Part shown: piece after piece, positions 50,882 to 60,179 of the stretch
Numbering within the stretch: the first letter of the stretch is position 1
Layout of the letters: each line of letters begins with the position of its first letter
Assembly (NCBI RefSeq): GCF_021538615.1
Contig: NZ_JAJHIZ010000003.1
Span: 992,001-1,056,000 of the forward strand
Source of the DNA: Niabella agricola
Lineage (GTDB): Bacteria; Bacteroidota; Bacteroidia; Chitinophagales; Chitinophagaceae
Reading direction: 5' to 3'
Length of the DNA: 64,000 nucleotides
Position numbers and translations under genes: made by a program
Notes under the pieces: generated by a model
The model's input: the letters and a program-made list of their open reading frames with translations, nothing else
Database searches by the model: none
Told to the model about the DNA's origin: nothing

Positions 50882-52471
50882 ATGAAAAAGAAATTTGAGG
50901 TCTGGCTGCCGCTGCTGTTCTCGCTGGTAATGATCCTTGGAATGTTTATCGGTTACAAGCTGCGCGGGGCACAACCCAACGGAGGATTTGCAAAATCCGG
51001 GCGCAGCACAGCACTGGAAGAAGCACTTGAAATCATCCGCCAGAAATATGTGGACTCTGTAAAACTGGATACCCTGGAGGCCAATGCCATCCGGGAAATG
51101 ATGGATGAACTGGATCCTCACTCCGTATACCTTCCGCCAATGGATCTTAAAGAAACCAATGAGGCGCTTTCGGGCAAATTTGAAGGCATTGGCGTTGAGT
51201 ACAACCAGATCCGGGATACGGTCAACATCACTTATGTATTAAAAGGAGGCCCCAGCGAAAAAGCCGGGTTAAAAATCGGCGACCAGATCATCAAGGTAAA
51301 TGATTCGCTCCTGGCGGGTAAAAAAACCAGCAGTACCACGGTTCGCAACCTGATCCGGGGAGAAAAAGGAACCGTTGTAAATCTCCAGATCCTGCGGGAC
51401 AAAGCCCTCCTGAACGTTCCGGTAACCCGGAATAATATACCAACCCCTACCCTGGTGGCCGCTTATATGATCAACAAAGAGGCCGGATATATTAAGCTGG
51501 ATAAATTTGGCTCTACCACTTACCGAGAGTTTATGGAAACCATGGAGCGCCTTAAAAAAGAGGGGCTCACCGAGCTGGTACTGGATCTGCGGGGCAATCC
51601 CGGCGGTTATATGGAGCAGGCCATTGATATTGCAGACGAGTTTCTGAGCGGCGACAAACTGGTGGTATATACCCAGGGCACTAACAGTCCTAAAAAAGAA
51701 TACCGCTGTAAACGGCCCGGGATTTTTGAAACCGGGAAGTTGACGGTACTGGTAGATGAACTTTCGGCCAGCGCCAGCGAGATCCTGAGCGGAGCCTTAC
51801 AGGACTGGGACAGGGCCACCATCATTGGCCGCCGGACCTTTGGAAAGGGCCTGGTACAGGAGATTTTCCCGCTAAGCGACGGCTCGGCATTAAAACTGAC
51901 GGTATCCCGCTATTATACCCCGCTGGGCAGAAGCATTCAGCGTCCTTACAATAAAGGAAGAAAAGTATATATGGATGAGATCTGGGAGCGTTACGCCAAT
52001 GGTCAGGCCTATTTTGCAGACAGCAATAAAGTGCATACCGGCAAACAATACAAAACCCCCGGGGGCCGCATTCTTTATGGCGGCGGCGGTATTATGCCGG
52101 ATGTTTTTGTAGGCCTGGATACTTCCAAAACATCAAAAGAAATCAACCGTTTATTCTTTAATGGAGCGTTTACCGATTTTGTCTTCCATTATTACCTCAA
52201 TAATCAGAAAGTAATGGAGCCTTATACCTCCCCGGTTTCCTTTTCCCAGGCCTTTGATCCGGGAAAGGCCATGTGGCAACAGTTTGTAAGCCGGGCTCAA
52301 AAAGATACCGTAAATTTAACACATATCCCGGAGGCTGAGAAACTGCGTGTATCCAACCGGATGGAAGCCTACCTGGCACGGTTTAAATGGAGAGACAGCG
52401 GATATTACCAGATCCTGAACCTTACCGATTCAGTTGTGTTAAAAGCGGTAGACCTTTTAAAAACTAAATAA
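50882..52471 (+). CDS. S41-family C-terminal processing peptidase
   Basis: A 529 aa periplasmic protease of the CtpA/Prc type. A membrane anchor (about residues 8-27: WLPLLFSLVMILGMFIGYKL) is followed by a region with DELDPHSVYLPP, a PDZ domain (about 85-165; GKFEGIGVEYNQI, GLKIGDQIIKVND), and the S41 catalytic core. The serine nucleophile is in LSASASEILSGALQDW (about 298) and the general-base Lys in FGKGLVQEIFPL (about 323). Such enzymes trim C-termini or process exported proteins; the substrates are unknown. Its stop lies one base before the cystathionine beta-synthase start. Confidence 0.93.
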   Translation: MKKKFEVWLPLLFSLVMILGMFIGYKLRGAQPNGGFAKSGRSTALEEALEIIRQKYVDSVKLDTLEANAIREMMDELDPHSVYLPPMDLKETNEALSGKFEGIGVEYNQIRDTVNITYVLKGGPSEKAGLKIGDQIIKVNDSLLAGKKTSSTTVRNLIRGEKGTVVNLQILRDKALLNVPVTRNNIPTPTLVAAYMINKEAGYIKLDKFGSTTYREFMETMERLKKEGLTELVLDLRGNPGGYMEQAIDIADEFLSGDKLVVYTQGTNSPKKEYRCKRPGIFETGKLTVLVDELSASASEILSGALQDWDRATIIGRRTFGKGLVQEIFPLSDGSALKLTVSRYYTPLGRSIQRPYNKGRKVYMDEIWERYANGQAYFADSNKVHTGKQYKTPGGRILYGGGGIMPDVFVGLDTSKTSKEINRLFFNGAFTDFVFHYYLNNQKVMEPYTSPVSFSQAFDPGKAMWQQFVSRAQKDTVNLTHIPEAEKLRVSNRMEAYLARFKWRDSGYYQILNLTDSVVLKAVDLLKTK

Positions 52472-52472
52472 G

Positions 52473-53831
52473 ATGGATATTAAAAATAATATACTGGAAA
52501 CCATCGGCAATACGCCCCTGATCCGTTTAAACCGCATCACCCGGGAATTGCCCTGTACCGTAGCGGCTAAAGTAGATTATTTTAATCCCGGCAATAGCAT
52601 CAAAGACCGCATGGCCATTAAGATGATCGAAGTGGCGGAAGCGGAAGGACACCTGAAACCGGGAGGCACCATCATTGAAGGCACCAGCGGCAACACGGGG
52701 ATGGGCCTGGCCCTGGGCGCCATCGTAAAAGGGTATAAATGCATTTTTGTAACCACCGATAAACAATCCAAAGAAAAGGCCGATGTGTTGAAGGCCATGG
52801 GCGCCGAAGTGATTGTTTGTCCTACCAACGTAGAACCTGAGGATCCGCAGAGTTATTACAGCGTGGCGGCACGGCTGGCCAAGGAAACCCCCAATGCCTA
52901 TCATATGAACCAGTATGATAACCTGGCCAACAGACTGGCACATTATGAAACCACGGGGCCGGAGATCTGGAAACAGACCGAGGGTAAAATCACCCACCTG
53001 GTGTGCACGGCAGGTACCGGCGGTACCATTACCGGTACGGCTCAATACCTGAAGGAGCAAAACCCCAATATAAAGGTATGGGCCGTGGATGCTTATGGTT
53101 CCCTGTTGACCAAGTACTTTCATACCGGTGAGGTGGATATGAACGAAGTATATCCTTATTTCAGCGAGGGTTTTGGTGAGGATTTTGTACCGAAGAACTA
53201 CGACATGCGTGTGATCGATGCATTTACGCAGGTTACCGATAAGGACGGCGCCATTATGGCCCGTAAACTGGCCAAGGAGGAAGGATTGTTTTGCGGGTAC
53301 AGTGCGGGAAGCTGCATCAAAGGACTGCTGCAACTCAAAGACAGTCTTACCAAAGACGATCTTGTGGTTTGCATTTTTCATGACCATGGCAGCCGCTATG
53401 TGGCGAAGATCTATAACGACCAATGGATGATGGAGCGGGGATTTATGGAAGTGAAAACCTTTAAAGACATTATCAGTAGCCGCAGCAACCGTCCCCTGGT
53501 AACCATACAGCAAACAGCACCGGTATCGGAAGCGGTGGAGCTGATGCGCAAATACGATATTGAGCACATCCCGGTTATGGAGAACGGCAGCGTGATCGGT
53601 GCTGTAAGCGAAGGCGGCCTGTTCCAGAAAATCTTTTCCGATCCGAATATTAAAAATGAGAGCCTGCAACATATCCTGGAACCCTCCTACCCCATTGTAG
53701 CTTTTGATACACCGGTGGAGCGCATCGGGTCGCTGATCAGCAAGGCCAACGGAGCCGTGCTGGCACAGGATGAAGCCGGCAATTATCATATTGTTACCAA
53801 GTACGACATCGTGCAAAGTATAGCCAAATAA
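52473..53831 (+). CDS. Cystathionine beta-synthase (PLP enzyme with CBS domain pair)
   Basis: A 452 aa fold-type II PLP enzyme that joins serine with homocysteine. The PLP lysine is in NPGNSIKDRMA (about residue 43), the substrate-binding loop is EGTSGNTGMGLALG, and the PLP-phosphate glycine loop is TAGTGGTITGTA. Residues about 340-452 form a CBS domain pair (SEAVELMRKYDIEHIPVME, GSLISKANGAVLAQD). The CBS tail separates this family from plain cysteine synthase and suggests adenosine-ligand regulation. It starts one base after the S41 peptidase stop, so the two are probably cotranscribed. Confidence 0.9.
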   Translation: MDIKNNILETIGNTPLIRLNRITRELPCTVAAKVDYFNPGNSIKDRMAIKMIEVAEAEGHLKPGGTIIEGTSGNTGMGLALGAIVKGYKCIFVTTDKQSKEKADVLKAMGAEVIVCPTNVEPEDPQSYYSVAARLAKETPNAYHMNQYDNLANRLAHYETTGPEIWKQTEGKITHLVCTAGTGGTITGTAQYLKEQNPNIKVWAVDAYGSLLTKYFHTGEVDMNEVYPYFSEGFGEDFVPKNYDMRVIDAFTQVTDKDGAIMARKLAKEEGLFCGYSAGSCIKGLLQLKDSLTKDDLVVCIFHDHGSRYVAKIYNDQWMMERGFMEVKTFKDIISSRSNRPLVTIQQTAPVSEAVELMRKYDIEHIPVMENGSVIGAVSEGGLFQKIFSDPNIKNESLQHILEPSYPIVAFDTPVERIGSLISKANGAVLAQDEAGNYHIVTKYDIVQSIAK

Positions 53832-53845
53832 AATTTGTATACCAT

Positions 53846-54383
53846 ATGGCTTATGCACAAAAATATTGCCGCATTATACATATGATGACTGGGTGCATTG
53901 GGAAGGCCGCCGGGAGTTGATCGACGGCATTCCGATTGCCATGGGTCCCATGCCGCAGCCAAAGCACCAGCGTGTGGCTGTTGAAATCCGGTATGCCTTT
54001 ATAAACACATTGAAAGCCTGTTCCTGTCAACAATGCCATTCTTATGATCGCTGGATTATAAGATCTCTGAAGATACCATTCTGGTTCCGGATGTACTGAT
54101 CGTATGCGGTGCAATCACCAAAGCCTACCTGGATTCTGCTACTGTATTAGTGGTGGAAGTATTATCACCTGCTACCGCATTGCGCGACCGGCATACCAAA
54201 TATGCGTTATACGAACAGCAGGGCATTCTTTATTACCTGATCGCCGACCCTGAAAAAGAAGCCCTCGAAATTTATCAGCTTGTAAACAACCGATATGAGC
54301 TGCAGCCGGCCACATCGGCTTTTTCATTTGACCTTGAGAAAGATAATGGGATCCATGTTGACTATGCGGCTATCTGGAGTTAA
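53846..54383 (+). pseudogene. Uma2-family (PD-(D/E)XK-like) protein, two apparent frameshifts
   Basis: A Uma2 (DUF820) protein of about 179 codons if repaired. The opening MAYAQKY (from 53846) shifts into LPHYTYDDWVHWEGRRELID, which needs one added T near 53866, and then, after CHSYDR, into LDYKISEDTILVPDVLIVCG, which needs one added C near 54051. The remainder includes LVVEVLSPATALRDRHTKYA, YYLIADPEKEALEIYQ and DLEKDNGIHVDYAAIWS. Conserved residues of the nuclease-like core (E in ELIDG, D in VPDV, EVLSP and K in KYALYEQ) are present. The function of these proteins in bacteria is unclear. Both shifts are missing homopolymer bases. Confidence 0.78.
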
Positions 54384-54481
54384 AGAACCCGCTTTTCTTT
54401 TTAAATACTGTCACAATAACGCTGCATCCCTGTTGAGCCGAAACATGTATCTTTGGCGCCCAAATCAAAAACCACTTTTGT

Positions 54482-54913
54482 ATGAAATTTACCAATCCAA
54501 CAGGAAGAACATTAACAGAAATACAGAGCAACTTATCTTTTCACTATCCGAATATTAAAACAAGAAAAGCGTTTTTTAATGCATTCGGCCCCCAGCATCT
54601 CCTGGTTCCATCCGGGGCAGTAAAACATGTAATCCGCCCAACCAAAAATAACACCGTCCTGGTTACTGATTTTATTCCACCGGTATTCATCACCCTCGCG
54701 GCGCTGCTTGTAAGCATTATCGTTGTTTCACTGATTCTTACCCTGCTCCTGAAAGTACCGGTATTTGGAGGCGCGGGTGGCCTGGGATTTATACTTATAT
54801 TCCTTTTGATAAAGGCCATTTACAAATCGGCTAATAAAGAGAAGTTTGAAAAGTTTCATACCGACCTGGAGCTGGCATTGACCAGCTCGAACCAGCCTGG
54901 CTCTATTTTCTAA
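54482..54913 (+). CDS. Small two-helix membrane protein of unknown function
   Basis: A 143 aa protein. An N-terminal cytoplasmic part (MKFTNPTGRTLTEIQSNLSF) is followed by two membrane helices (about residues 68-90, PPVFITLAALLVSIIVVSLI, and 92-114, GGAGGLGFILIFLLIKAIY). The C-terminal charged tail is KEKFEKFHTDLELALTSS. I do not recognise a family. It converges on the DUF922 gene with only eight bases between the stops. Confidence 0.6.
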   Translation: MKFTNPTGRTLTEIQSNLSFHYPNIKTRKAFFNAFGPQHLLVPSGAVKHVIRPTKNNTVLVTDFIPPVFITLAALLVSIIVVSLILTLLLKVPVFGGAGGLGFILIFLLIKAIYKSANKEKFEKFHTDLELALTSSNQPGSIF

Positions 54914-54921
54914 CAATTACA

Positions 54922-55527
54922 TCAGCGGGGCATGGAAAGGATATAATCTTTAGCCGCATAGGGCTGCAACGCCTTTAACCGCTGTGCTATAAGCAGGTTC
55001 CAGATTTCCTGGTTGTTTTTATTGCGCCCATTCGCTGTTTCTGTATCATATTTTTTTTGAAAAGTATCCAGCTCCTTAAACAGCCAGTTCATTTCATTGG
55101 TCATGCGCTCCATGGGCGTTTTACCCAGAGACTGTGTCCGTACAAAGCGCGATAATTCCCGGGCGTAGATCTCTGAAATGTCAAAATGTTTTTGCTCGTG
55201 ATTCAACAGGTAGGCTCGGTCTTCCAAGCTCCCGTTTGCAACCGCTGCAACCATATAGGAATGCGCAGGGGTCATTTGCGCATAAATGCGGATCATAGCC
55301 TTTCCCTTATTGGCACCGGAGGTGATCCGCGTTAAGGTATACACAAACCCTGTACGGGTTACAGCCATATTCCTTCCCAGGGCTGCAGGCGGTTCCTGAC
55401 CGGGTTTTATAATCGTATAGTCCGACAGGCGCAGCATACGCGAAGGCGACCACCGGATGACCGGTGTTTGCGCCGTGACCAGTTGCACCCAGAACAGGCC
55501 GGCTACGGCTAACAAAATTTTCCTCAT
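54922..55527 (-). CDS. DUF922 predicted metalloprotease, secreted
   Basis: A 201 aa secreted protein with a signal peptide (MRKILLAVAGLFWVQLVTAQ). The DUF922 core includes IRWSPSRMLRLSDY at the N-terminus and LLNHEQKHFDISEIYARELS around residue 110, which has an HExxH zinc-site motif (HEQKH) and is typical of the predicted zinc-dependent proteases in this family. No substrate is known. It sits three bases downstream of the RemB-like barrel gene, so the two are likely one transcript, and it may process an outer-membrane or surface substrate. Confidence 0.78.
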   Translation of the reverse strand: MRKILLAVAGLFWVQLVTAQTPVIRWSPSRMLRLSDYTIIKPGQEPPAALGRNMAVTRTGFVYTLTRITSGANKGKAMIRIYAQMTPAHSYMVAAVANGSLEDRAYLLNHEQKHFDISEIYARELSRFVRTQSLGKTPMERMTNEMNWLFKELDTFQKKYDTETANGRNKNNQEIWNLLIAQRLKALQPYAAKDYILSMPR

Positions 55528-55530
55528 ACG

Positions 55531-57243
55531 CTAAAACACAAAATCCCGTCGCGCCATGTTCCATCGTAAGCCAACAGACAACCACTTGGTAGTTTGATCC
55601 GGCACTGTTTCGATGCGGTATTTCCGGTACATGCCTGTAACATCAAAAAACAGGTTTTGCAGGATCTCATAGGAAACCGTCATTGAGCCGATCATCCCTT
55701 TATTACTGATTCCCCCTCCGATAAAATAGCCTTCCTCGCGCTCACGTCCATCGGTATAGTTCCGGAACAGATCGCCGCCGTAACTGGGCGAATGCCAGGC
55801 CGTATTATAGTTTACTGTATCCAGTCCCTTATTATACATTACCAGCATGGCTTTTAAATACAAGCGTGGCAGCGGCTGGTAGTGTGCAATGCCCACAAAT
55901 TCCTTAAAGTTGGCTCCCAGCGGGTGCGCCAGCGGTTGATTGTAATGCAGGAAATTATTCTGCGCCCACTTATCCGTATAAGTAAAGGGACGTACAAAGT
56001 TTCCCTCCACCTGCAGGTCAAGGTTCTTAACAGTAAAAGCATCGGCATATTTTGCGCCGATCTGGTAGCCAAATTTATTCACCCAAGGGCCACCGGATTT
56101 AAACACTTTACTGACCACAAATTCATTGATCAGCCACTGCCCGTAAGCCTGGAAGTGTTTTGCAAAATTGGCCTTCACATCGAGCCCGATGCTGGATTTG
56201 GCGCTGTTACCGGTATAGGAGGAATACGCCCGGTTAAACATAGAAGGGTTGAGATAGCCTACCTGCAACCCACCGTTCTTTTTGCTATTGTACATGGTGC
56301 TTTCAAAAAAGCCCAGCTTCAGCCAGTTGGTGGGCTGCCAGGTAAGATAGTGGAACATCATGTAATTCCGGGGCCGGGTAGAGTCTTTTCCGAAGTAAAA
56401 ATTCTCAAATGGAGCGATCGTTTGTGCAGCTACTGAAGTCAGCTGAAAATTTCCGGCCTGAACGCCAAGCTTTAAGAACGGATAGGGGGCGCTGAAATCG
56501 CTGATGAATAGGGTGCGGTACCCGTCACCGATAAAAAATTTATCATGCGCGATCTGAAAGTCGATATACTTCCCGGCATGGAACGTTACACCTCCACGCA
56601 CATCCCAGTAATCAAATCCATCGCCTTTAAATGTTTTATAATATCCCAGGCCCGGCACACTCACATGCGCCTTATTATAATCCTGTACATACAATGGGTC
56701 GCGCTCCTGGTTTTCAGAGAAATAGAGGTAATACCCCACCCGCTGATCGATCTGCCCCCGCACACGGAGCCCCCGGGTATTCACAAACGTCTTTGTACCG
56801 GTGGCTTTGCCCAATTCAAAGTTGATCACCGGGTCAATAATCAGGCTATACTGATCCCGCTTGTCTACCGCATACAAATGGGCGGGGTTTTTAAAAAAAG
56901 CGCCCAGGATCGGCTTGCGTTGAAAAGAATCGGCATAATTATTTGTCCAGTCGGAATTGTTCATCATCATACTGCGGATATTATACCGGTCGATGCGGGT
57001 CAGTACGCCCTCCAGCGCCCCGGCCTTGTCCAGTGAATCGATCCGTTCTACACGCTCCGTGGCCCGTTTGCGGCCATAGGGCTTCACCGTTGTAAACTGC
57101 AGGACAGAATCTCCCCTCAGCTTTATGTCAAGCCGGTTAATGAGCCGGTTTTGTTTATCACTCAGCTCGATATTGTCGGTTTGGGCCTGACTGTAAAACG
57201 GCAACAGGATCAGCGCAAGCTTTAGGAGTTTTTTGATTTGCAT
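55531..57243 (-). CDS. RemB/Wzi-like outer-membrane beta-barrel protein
   Basis: A large (570 aa) beta-barrel protein. A signal peptide (MQIKKLLKLALILLPFYSQAQ from 57243) precedes a region of alternating strands, for example GRKRATERVERIDSLDKAG, FFKNPAHLYAVDKRDQYS, LRVRGQIDQRVGYYLYFSEN, PTNWLKLGFFESTMYN, GLQVGYLNPSMFNRAYSSYT and a final SVGLRWNMARRDFVF that ends in F. This corresponds to capsule-assembly Wzi-like or gliding-motility RemB sequences. RemB function in this species is not established. It is the first gene of a pair with DUF922 and is divergent from the dihydroorotase gene. Confidence 0.72.
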   Translation of the reverse strand: MQIKKLLKLALILLPFYSQAQTDNIELSDKQNRLINRLDIKLRGDSVLQFTTVKPYGRKRATERVERIDSLDKAGALEGVLTRIDRYNIRSMMMNNSDWTNNYADSFQRKPILGAFFKNPAHLYAVDKRDQYSLIIDPVINFELGKATGTKTFVNTRGLRVRGQIDQRVGYYLYFSENQERDPLYVQDYNKAHVSVPGLGYYKTFKGDGFDYWDVRGGVTFHAGKYIDFQIAHDKFFIGDGYRTLFISDFSAPYPFLKLGVQAGNFQLTSVAAQTIAPFENFYFGKDSTRPRNYMMFHYLTWQPTNWLKLGFFESTMYNSKKNGGLQVGYLNPSMFNRAYSSYTGNSAKSSIGLDVKANFAKHFQAYGQWLINEFVVSKVFKSGGPWVNKFGYQIGAKYADAFTVKNLDLQVEGNFVRPFTYTDKWAQNNFLHYNQPLAHPLGANFKEFVGIAHYQPLPRLYLKAMLVMYNKGLDTVNYNTAWHSPSYGGDLFRNYTDGREREEGYFIGGGISNKGMIGSMTVSYEILQNLFFDVTGMYRKYRIETVPDQTTKWLSVGLRWNMARRDFVF

Positions 57244-57394
57244 ATACGTAAGATAAGGTTTCATGATTTTTTTCTACGGCCTTCCTATGGCAAAGATAAG
57301 ACCATCAAGGTATTAGAACCGGATTCCCTTCAATTGATTAATTTCGGAGTTTTTTTGTACTTTACCGACATTGGTGCACTTAATAACAAAAACC

Positions 57395-58756
57395 ATGCAA
57401 ACATTTCTGATCAGGAACATACATATTGTAAATGAAGGACAAATCAGTACAGGCGACGTGCTGATCCGGAACGGAAAAATTGAAAAGATCGCCGGCAGTA
57501 TTGCTGTTCAAACCGGCCTGACCGAAATCAACGGGGAAGGCAGGTACCTACTGCCCGGCGTTATTGACGACCAGGTACATTTCCGCGAGCCGGGACTCAC
57601 GCATAAAGCCACTATTTATACCGAAAGCAAGGCCGCGGTAGCCGGCGGTGTAACCAGTTTTATGGAAATGCCCAATACCGTCCCCCCTGCCTTTACCCTG
57701 GACTTACTTGAACATAAATATGAGATCGCGCGCAATACTTCGCTGGCCAATTATTCTTTTTTTATCGGCACCAACAACCAGAATGCAGATGATGCGCTGA
57801 TGGCCAATCAATATAAGGACCGGATCTGCGGCATTAAGGCGTTTATGGGCTCCAGCACCGGGAACCTGCTGGTAGATAATCCCCTGGTACTGGAAAAACT
57901 ATTTGCCGGAAGTGAGCTGCTGATCGCCACCCATTGTGAAGATGAACGCATCATTAAAGCCAATATGCAAAAAGCCCTTGAGTCCGGAAAGGAACTTACG
58001 GCTGCCGACCACCCGGTGATCCGTGACGCGGAAGCCTGCTTTGAATCTTCATTTTATGCCGTTCAGCTGGCCAAAAAACATGGTTCCCGCCTGCATATCC
58101 TGCACATCAGCACAGAAAAGGAATTGCAGCTGTTTACCAATATGTTGCCGCTTAAAGAGAAACGGATCACCGCCGAGGTATGCGTGCATCATCTTCATTT
58201 TACGGCGGATGATTATGCCATCCAGGGAAATCTTATTAAATGCAATCCCGCTATTAAAGCACCGCACAACCGGGAGGCCCTGTGGAATGCGCTGCTGGAC
58301 GACCGGCTGGACCTCATTGCTACCGATCATGCTCCCCATACCTGGGAAGAAAAACAAGAACCCTATCTCAAAGCCCATGCAGGCGTACCCCTGGTTCAGC
58401 ATTCGTTGCCGCTGATGCTTTATTATGTAAAACAGGGAAGGATCTCTATCGAAAAAGTGGTGGAAAAAATGAGCCATGCTGTAGCTGACTGCTTCCAGAT
58501 CAAAGACCGTGGTTACATTCGTGAGGGGTACCAGGCCGACCTGGTCATTGCAGACATGAATGCTCCTTTTGCCGTAAAAAAGGACAATATTTTATATAAA
58601 TGCGGCTGGAGCCCTTTTGAAAACATAGACGGCAGGGGCACTCCTTTCGAATTTCCGGCAAGCATCAGCCATACCTTCGTAAACGGAAATTTAGTTTATG
58701 GAAATGGACAATGGAATGAGTCTGTAAAAGGAGCGCGGTTACTATTTAACCGGTAA
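57395..58756 (+). CDS. pyrC: Dihydroorotase (dihydroorotase/allantoinase family)
   Basis: A 453 aa cyclic amidohydrolase of the dihydroorotase class I type, catalysing the third step of pyrimidine synthesis. The metal site begins LPGVIDDQVHFREPGLTHKA (given in ≤20 residues: PGVIDDQVHFREPGLTHKA), the carboxylated Lys is in GIKAFMGSSTGNLL, HCEDERII follows, and HILHISTEKE and ATDHAPHTWEEK complete the binding set. The ATG at 57395 is chosen since MQTFLIRNIHIVNEG fits the family. Allantoinase is an alternative, but no purine-catabolism gene is adjacent. Confidence 0.88.
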   Translation: MQTFLIRNIHIVNEGQISTGDVLIRNGKIEKIAGSIAVQTGLTEINGEGRYLLPGVIDDQVHFREPGLTHKATIYTESKAAVAGGVTSFMEMPNTVPPAFTLDLLEHKYEIARNTSLANYSFFIGTNNQNADDALMANQYKDRICGIKAFMGSSTGNLLVDNPLVLEKLFAGSELLIATHCEDERIIKANMQKALESGKELTAADHPVIRDAEACFESSFYAVQLAKKHGSRLHILHISTEKELQLFTNMLPLKEKRITAEVCVHHLHFTADDYAIQGNLIKCNPAIKAPHNREALWNALLDDRLDLIATDHAPHTWEEKQEPYLKAHAGVPLVQHSLPLMLYYVKQGRISIEKVVEKMSHAVADCFQIKDRGYIREGYQADLVIADMNAPFAVKKDNILYKCGWSPFENIDGRGTPFEFPASISHTFVNGNLVYGNGQWNESVKGARLLFNR

Positions 58757-58779
58757 CGGGCTGCGCCGGGGGACTCCAG

Positions 58780-58819
58780 GTTCAACGTTCAAAGTTTAAA
58801 GTTGGCGCCAACGTTGAAC
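58780..58819. other. Long inverted repeat between dihydroorotase and MutS-like genes
   Basis: GTTCAACGTT (58780-58789) and AACGTTGAAC (58810-58819) are 10-base inverted arms with a 20-base spacer. The spacer includes the start of the palindrome TTGGCGCCAA (58802-58811), which overlaps the second arm. The two structures compete. No T run follows, so it is not a normal terminator. It sits about 20 bases before the MutS-like ATG. Confidence 0.4.
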
Positions 58820-58840
58820 GCTAAACCTTAAACAAAATTT

Positions 58841-60157
58841 ATGCAGATCGACGGCATCTCTTTTAACGACATCGCTATCTTTCATCCGGAAGAGGATTAT
58901 TCCATCTTTCACAAACTGAACTTCACCCGCACCTTTGGGGGACGGGAATGGTTGCGGCATTTTTTCTCTAATCCGTTCAACGATATCGAAAAGATACGGG
59001 GCACACAACGCATCCTCAGTAAACTGATCCTGCATGTAGATGAGTGGCCGGAGGATATTACCAACGGAACCATCCTGGTAATGGACCGGTTTCTGGATTA
59101 CGCACTGGATCGCGTCAGCAACAGTCCAAACGCGCTGGATGCCGCTATTTACAGGGTGCTGCACCATGCCGATTATGCCATGGTGCGCTTTTCGATCAAT
59201 CATTTTGCCGATTTTTTCCGAAGCATCCGGAAGATCGCCTCCCTGTTAAACGGAGTGGCATTGCCCGCAAGCTTCAGCATCTATATAGAGCGGATCGAAC
59301 AGCTCCTGAAGATAGAAGCTTTTAGCCAGTTGTCTGAATCGGTAAAGGATCAATCTTTTTCCATGAGCAAGAACCTGTATTACGCCGGCCAGCTACGGGA
59401 AGCTCATAAACACGCCATACAGGAACTGATGGACATTTACAGCCGCCTGGATGCATGGTATTCGATGGCGATGGCTGTAAAGCAGTATAACCTGGCCTTC
59501 CCGGAATTTACCGACCAGAACACCCCGGTGATTGAAGCAAAGGGACTTTACCATATCCTGCTTCAAAAACCTGTTCCCTATGATCTGGACATCACACAAA
59601 AAAACAACTTCCTGTTTCTTACGGGGGCGAATATGGCGGGCAAAAGCACCCTTATCAAATCAGTAGGCGCCGCTGTATTCCTGGCCCATATCGGCATGGG
59701 CGTACCGGCCCGGTCGATGAAGCTGACCCTTTTCGACGGCCTGATCAGCAATATTAATGTAGTGGACAACATTGTAAAAGGCGAAAGTTTTTTCTTTAAC
59801 GAAGTACAGCGGATCCGGAACACTGTAGAAAAAGTAAGCAATGGCCAGAAATGGCTGGTACTGATCGACGAATTGTTTAAAGGCACCAATGTACAGGATG
59901 CCATGCGCTGCTCCCTGGCGGTCATCCGCGGATTGCTGAAAGTAAAAAGCTCGCTGTTTATACTTTCTACCCATTTATACGAAATCGGAGAAGAACTGGA
60001 AACCACCCCGGCCATTTCTTTTAAACATTTTGAAACCACCATAAATGATGATACACTTTCCTTCAGCTACCAGCTAAAAGAAGGCATCAGCAAGGACCGC
60101 CTGGGATATTTTATCCTGAAAAAAGAAAAGGTAGTGGAAATGCTGGACCGGCTGTAA
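58841..60157 (+). CDS. Short MutS-family ATPase (MutS core plus ATPase)
   Basis: A 438 aa MutS homologue that lacks the mismatch-recognition and connector domains of MutS. It retains the lever/core region (about 1-250) and the ATPase domain: Walker A GANMAGKSTLIKSVGA (about 264-280), FFNEVQRIRNTVEK, Walker B WLVLIDELFKGTN (about 340-353) and FILSTHLYEIGEE. Similar short MutS-like proteins are widespread in Bacteroidota and have no known mismatch role. An Arg-finger-like region and dimer interface are plausible but cannot be tested here. It follows the dihydroorotase gene by 84 bases. Confidence 0.85.
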   Translation: MQIDGISFNDIAIFHPEEDYSIFHKLNFTRTFGGREWLRHFFSNPFNDIEKIRGTQRILSKLILHVDEWPEDITNGTILVMDRFLDYALDRVSNSPNALDAAIYRVLHHADYAMVRFSINHFADFFRSIRKIASLLNGVALPASFSIYIERIEQLLKIEAFSQLSESVKDQSFSMSKNLYYAGQLREAHKHAIQELMDIYSRLDAWYSMAMAVKQYNLAFPEFTDQNTPVIEAKGLYHILLQKPVPYDLDITQKNNFLFLTGANMAGKSTLIKSVGAAVFLAHIGMGVPARSMKLTLFDGLISNINVVDNIVKGESFFFNEVQRIRNTVEKVSNGQKWLVLIDELFKGTNVQDAMRCSLAVIRGLLKVKSSLFILSTHLYEIGEELETTPAISFKHFETTINDDTLSFSYQLKEGISKDRLGYFILKKEKVVEMLDRL

Positions 60158-60179
60158 TGCTCATCCCGCCCCGATTTCA

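Noticed and set aside
52527..53858. A 443-codon reading on the minus strand opposite the cystathionine beta-synthase gene
   Set aside because: It mirrors a clearly conserved plus-strand enzyme, has no family signature, and its composition (His/Val/Gly-rich) is that of a reverse-strand shadow.
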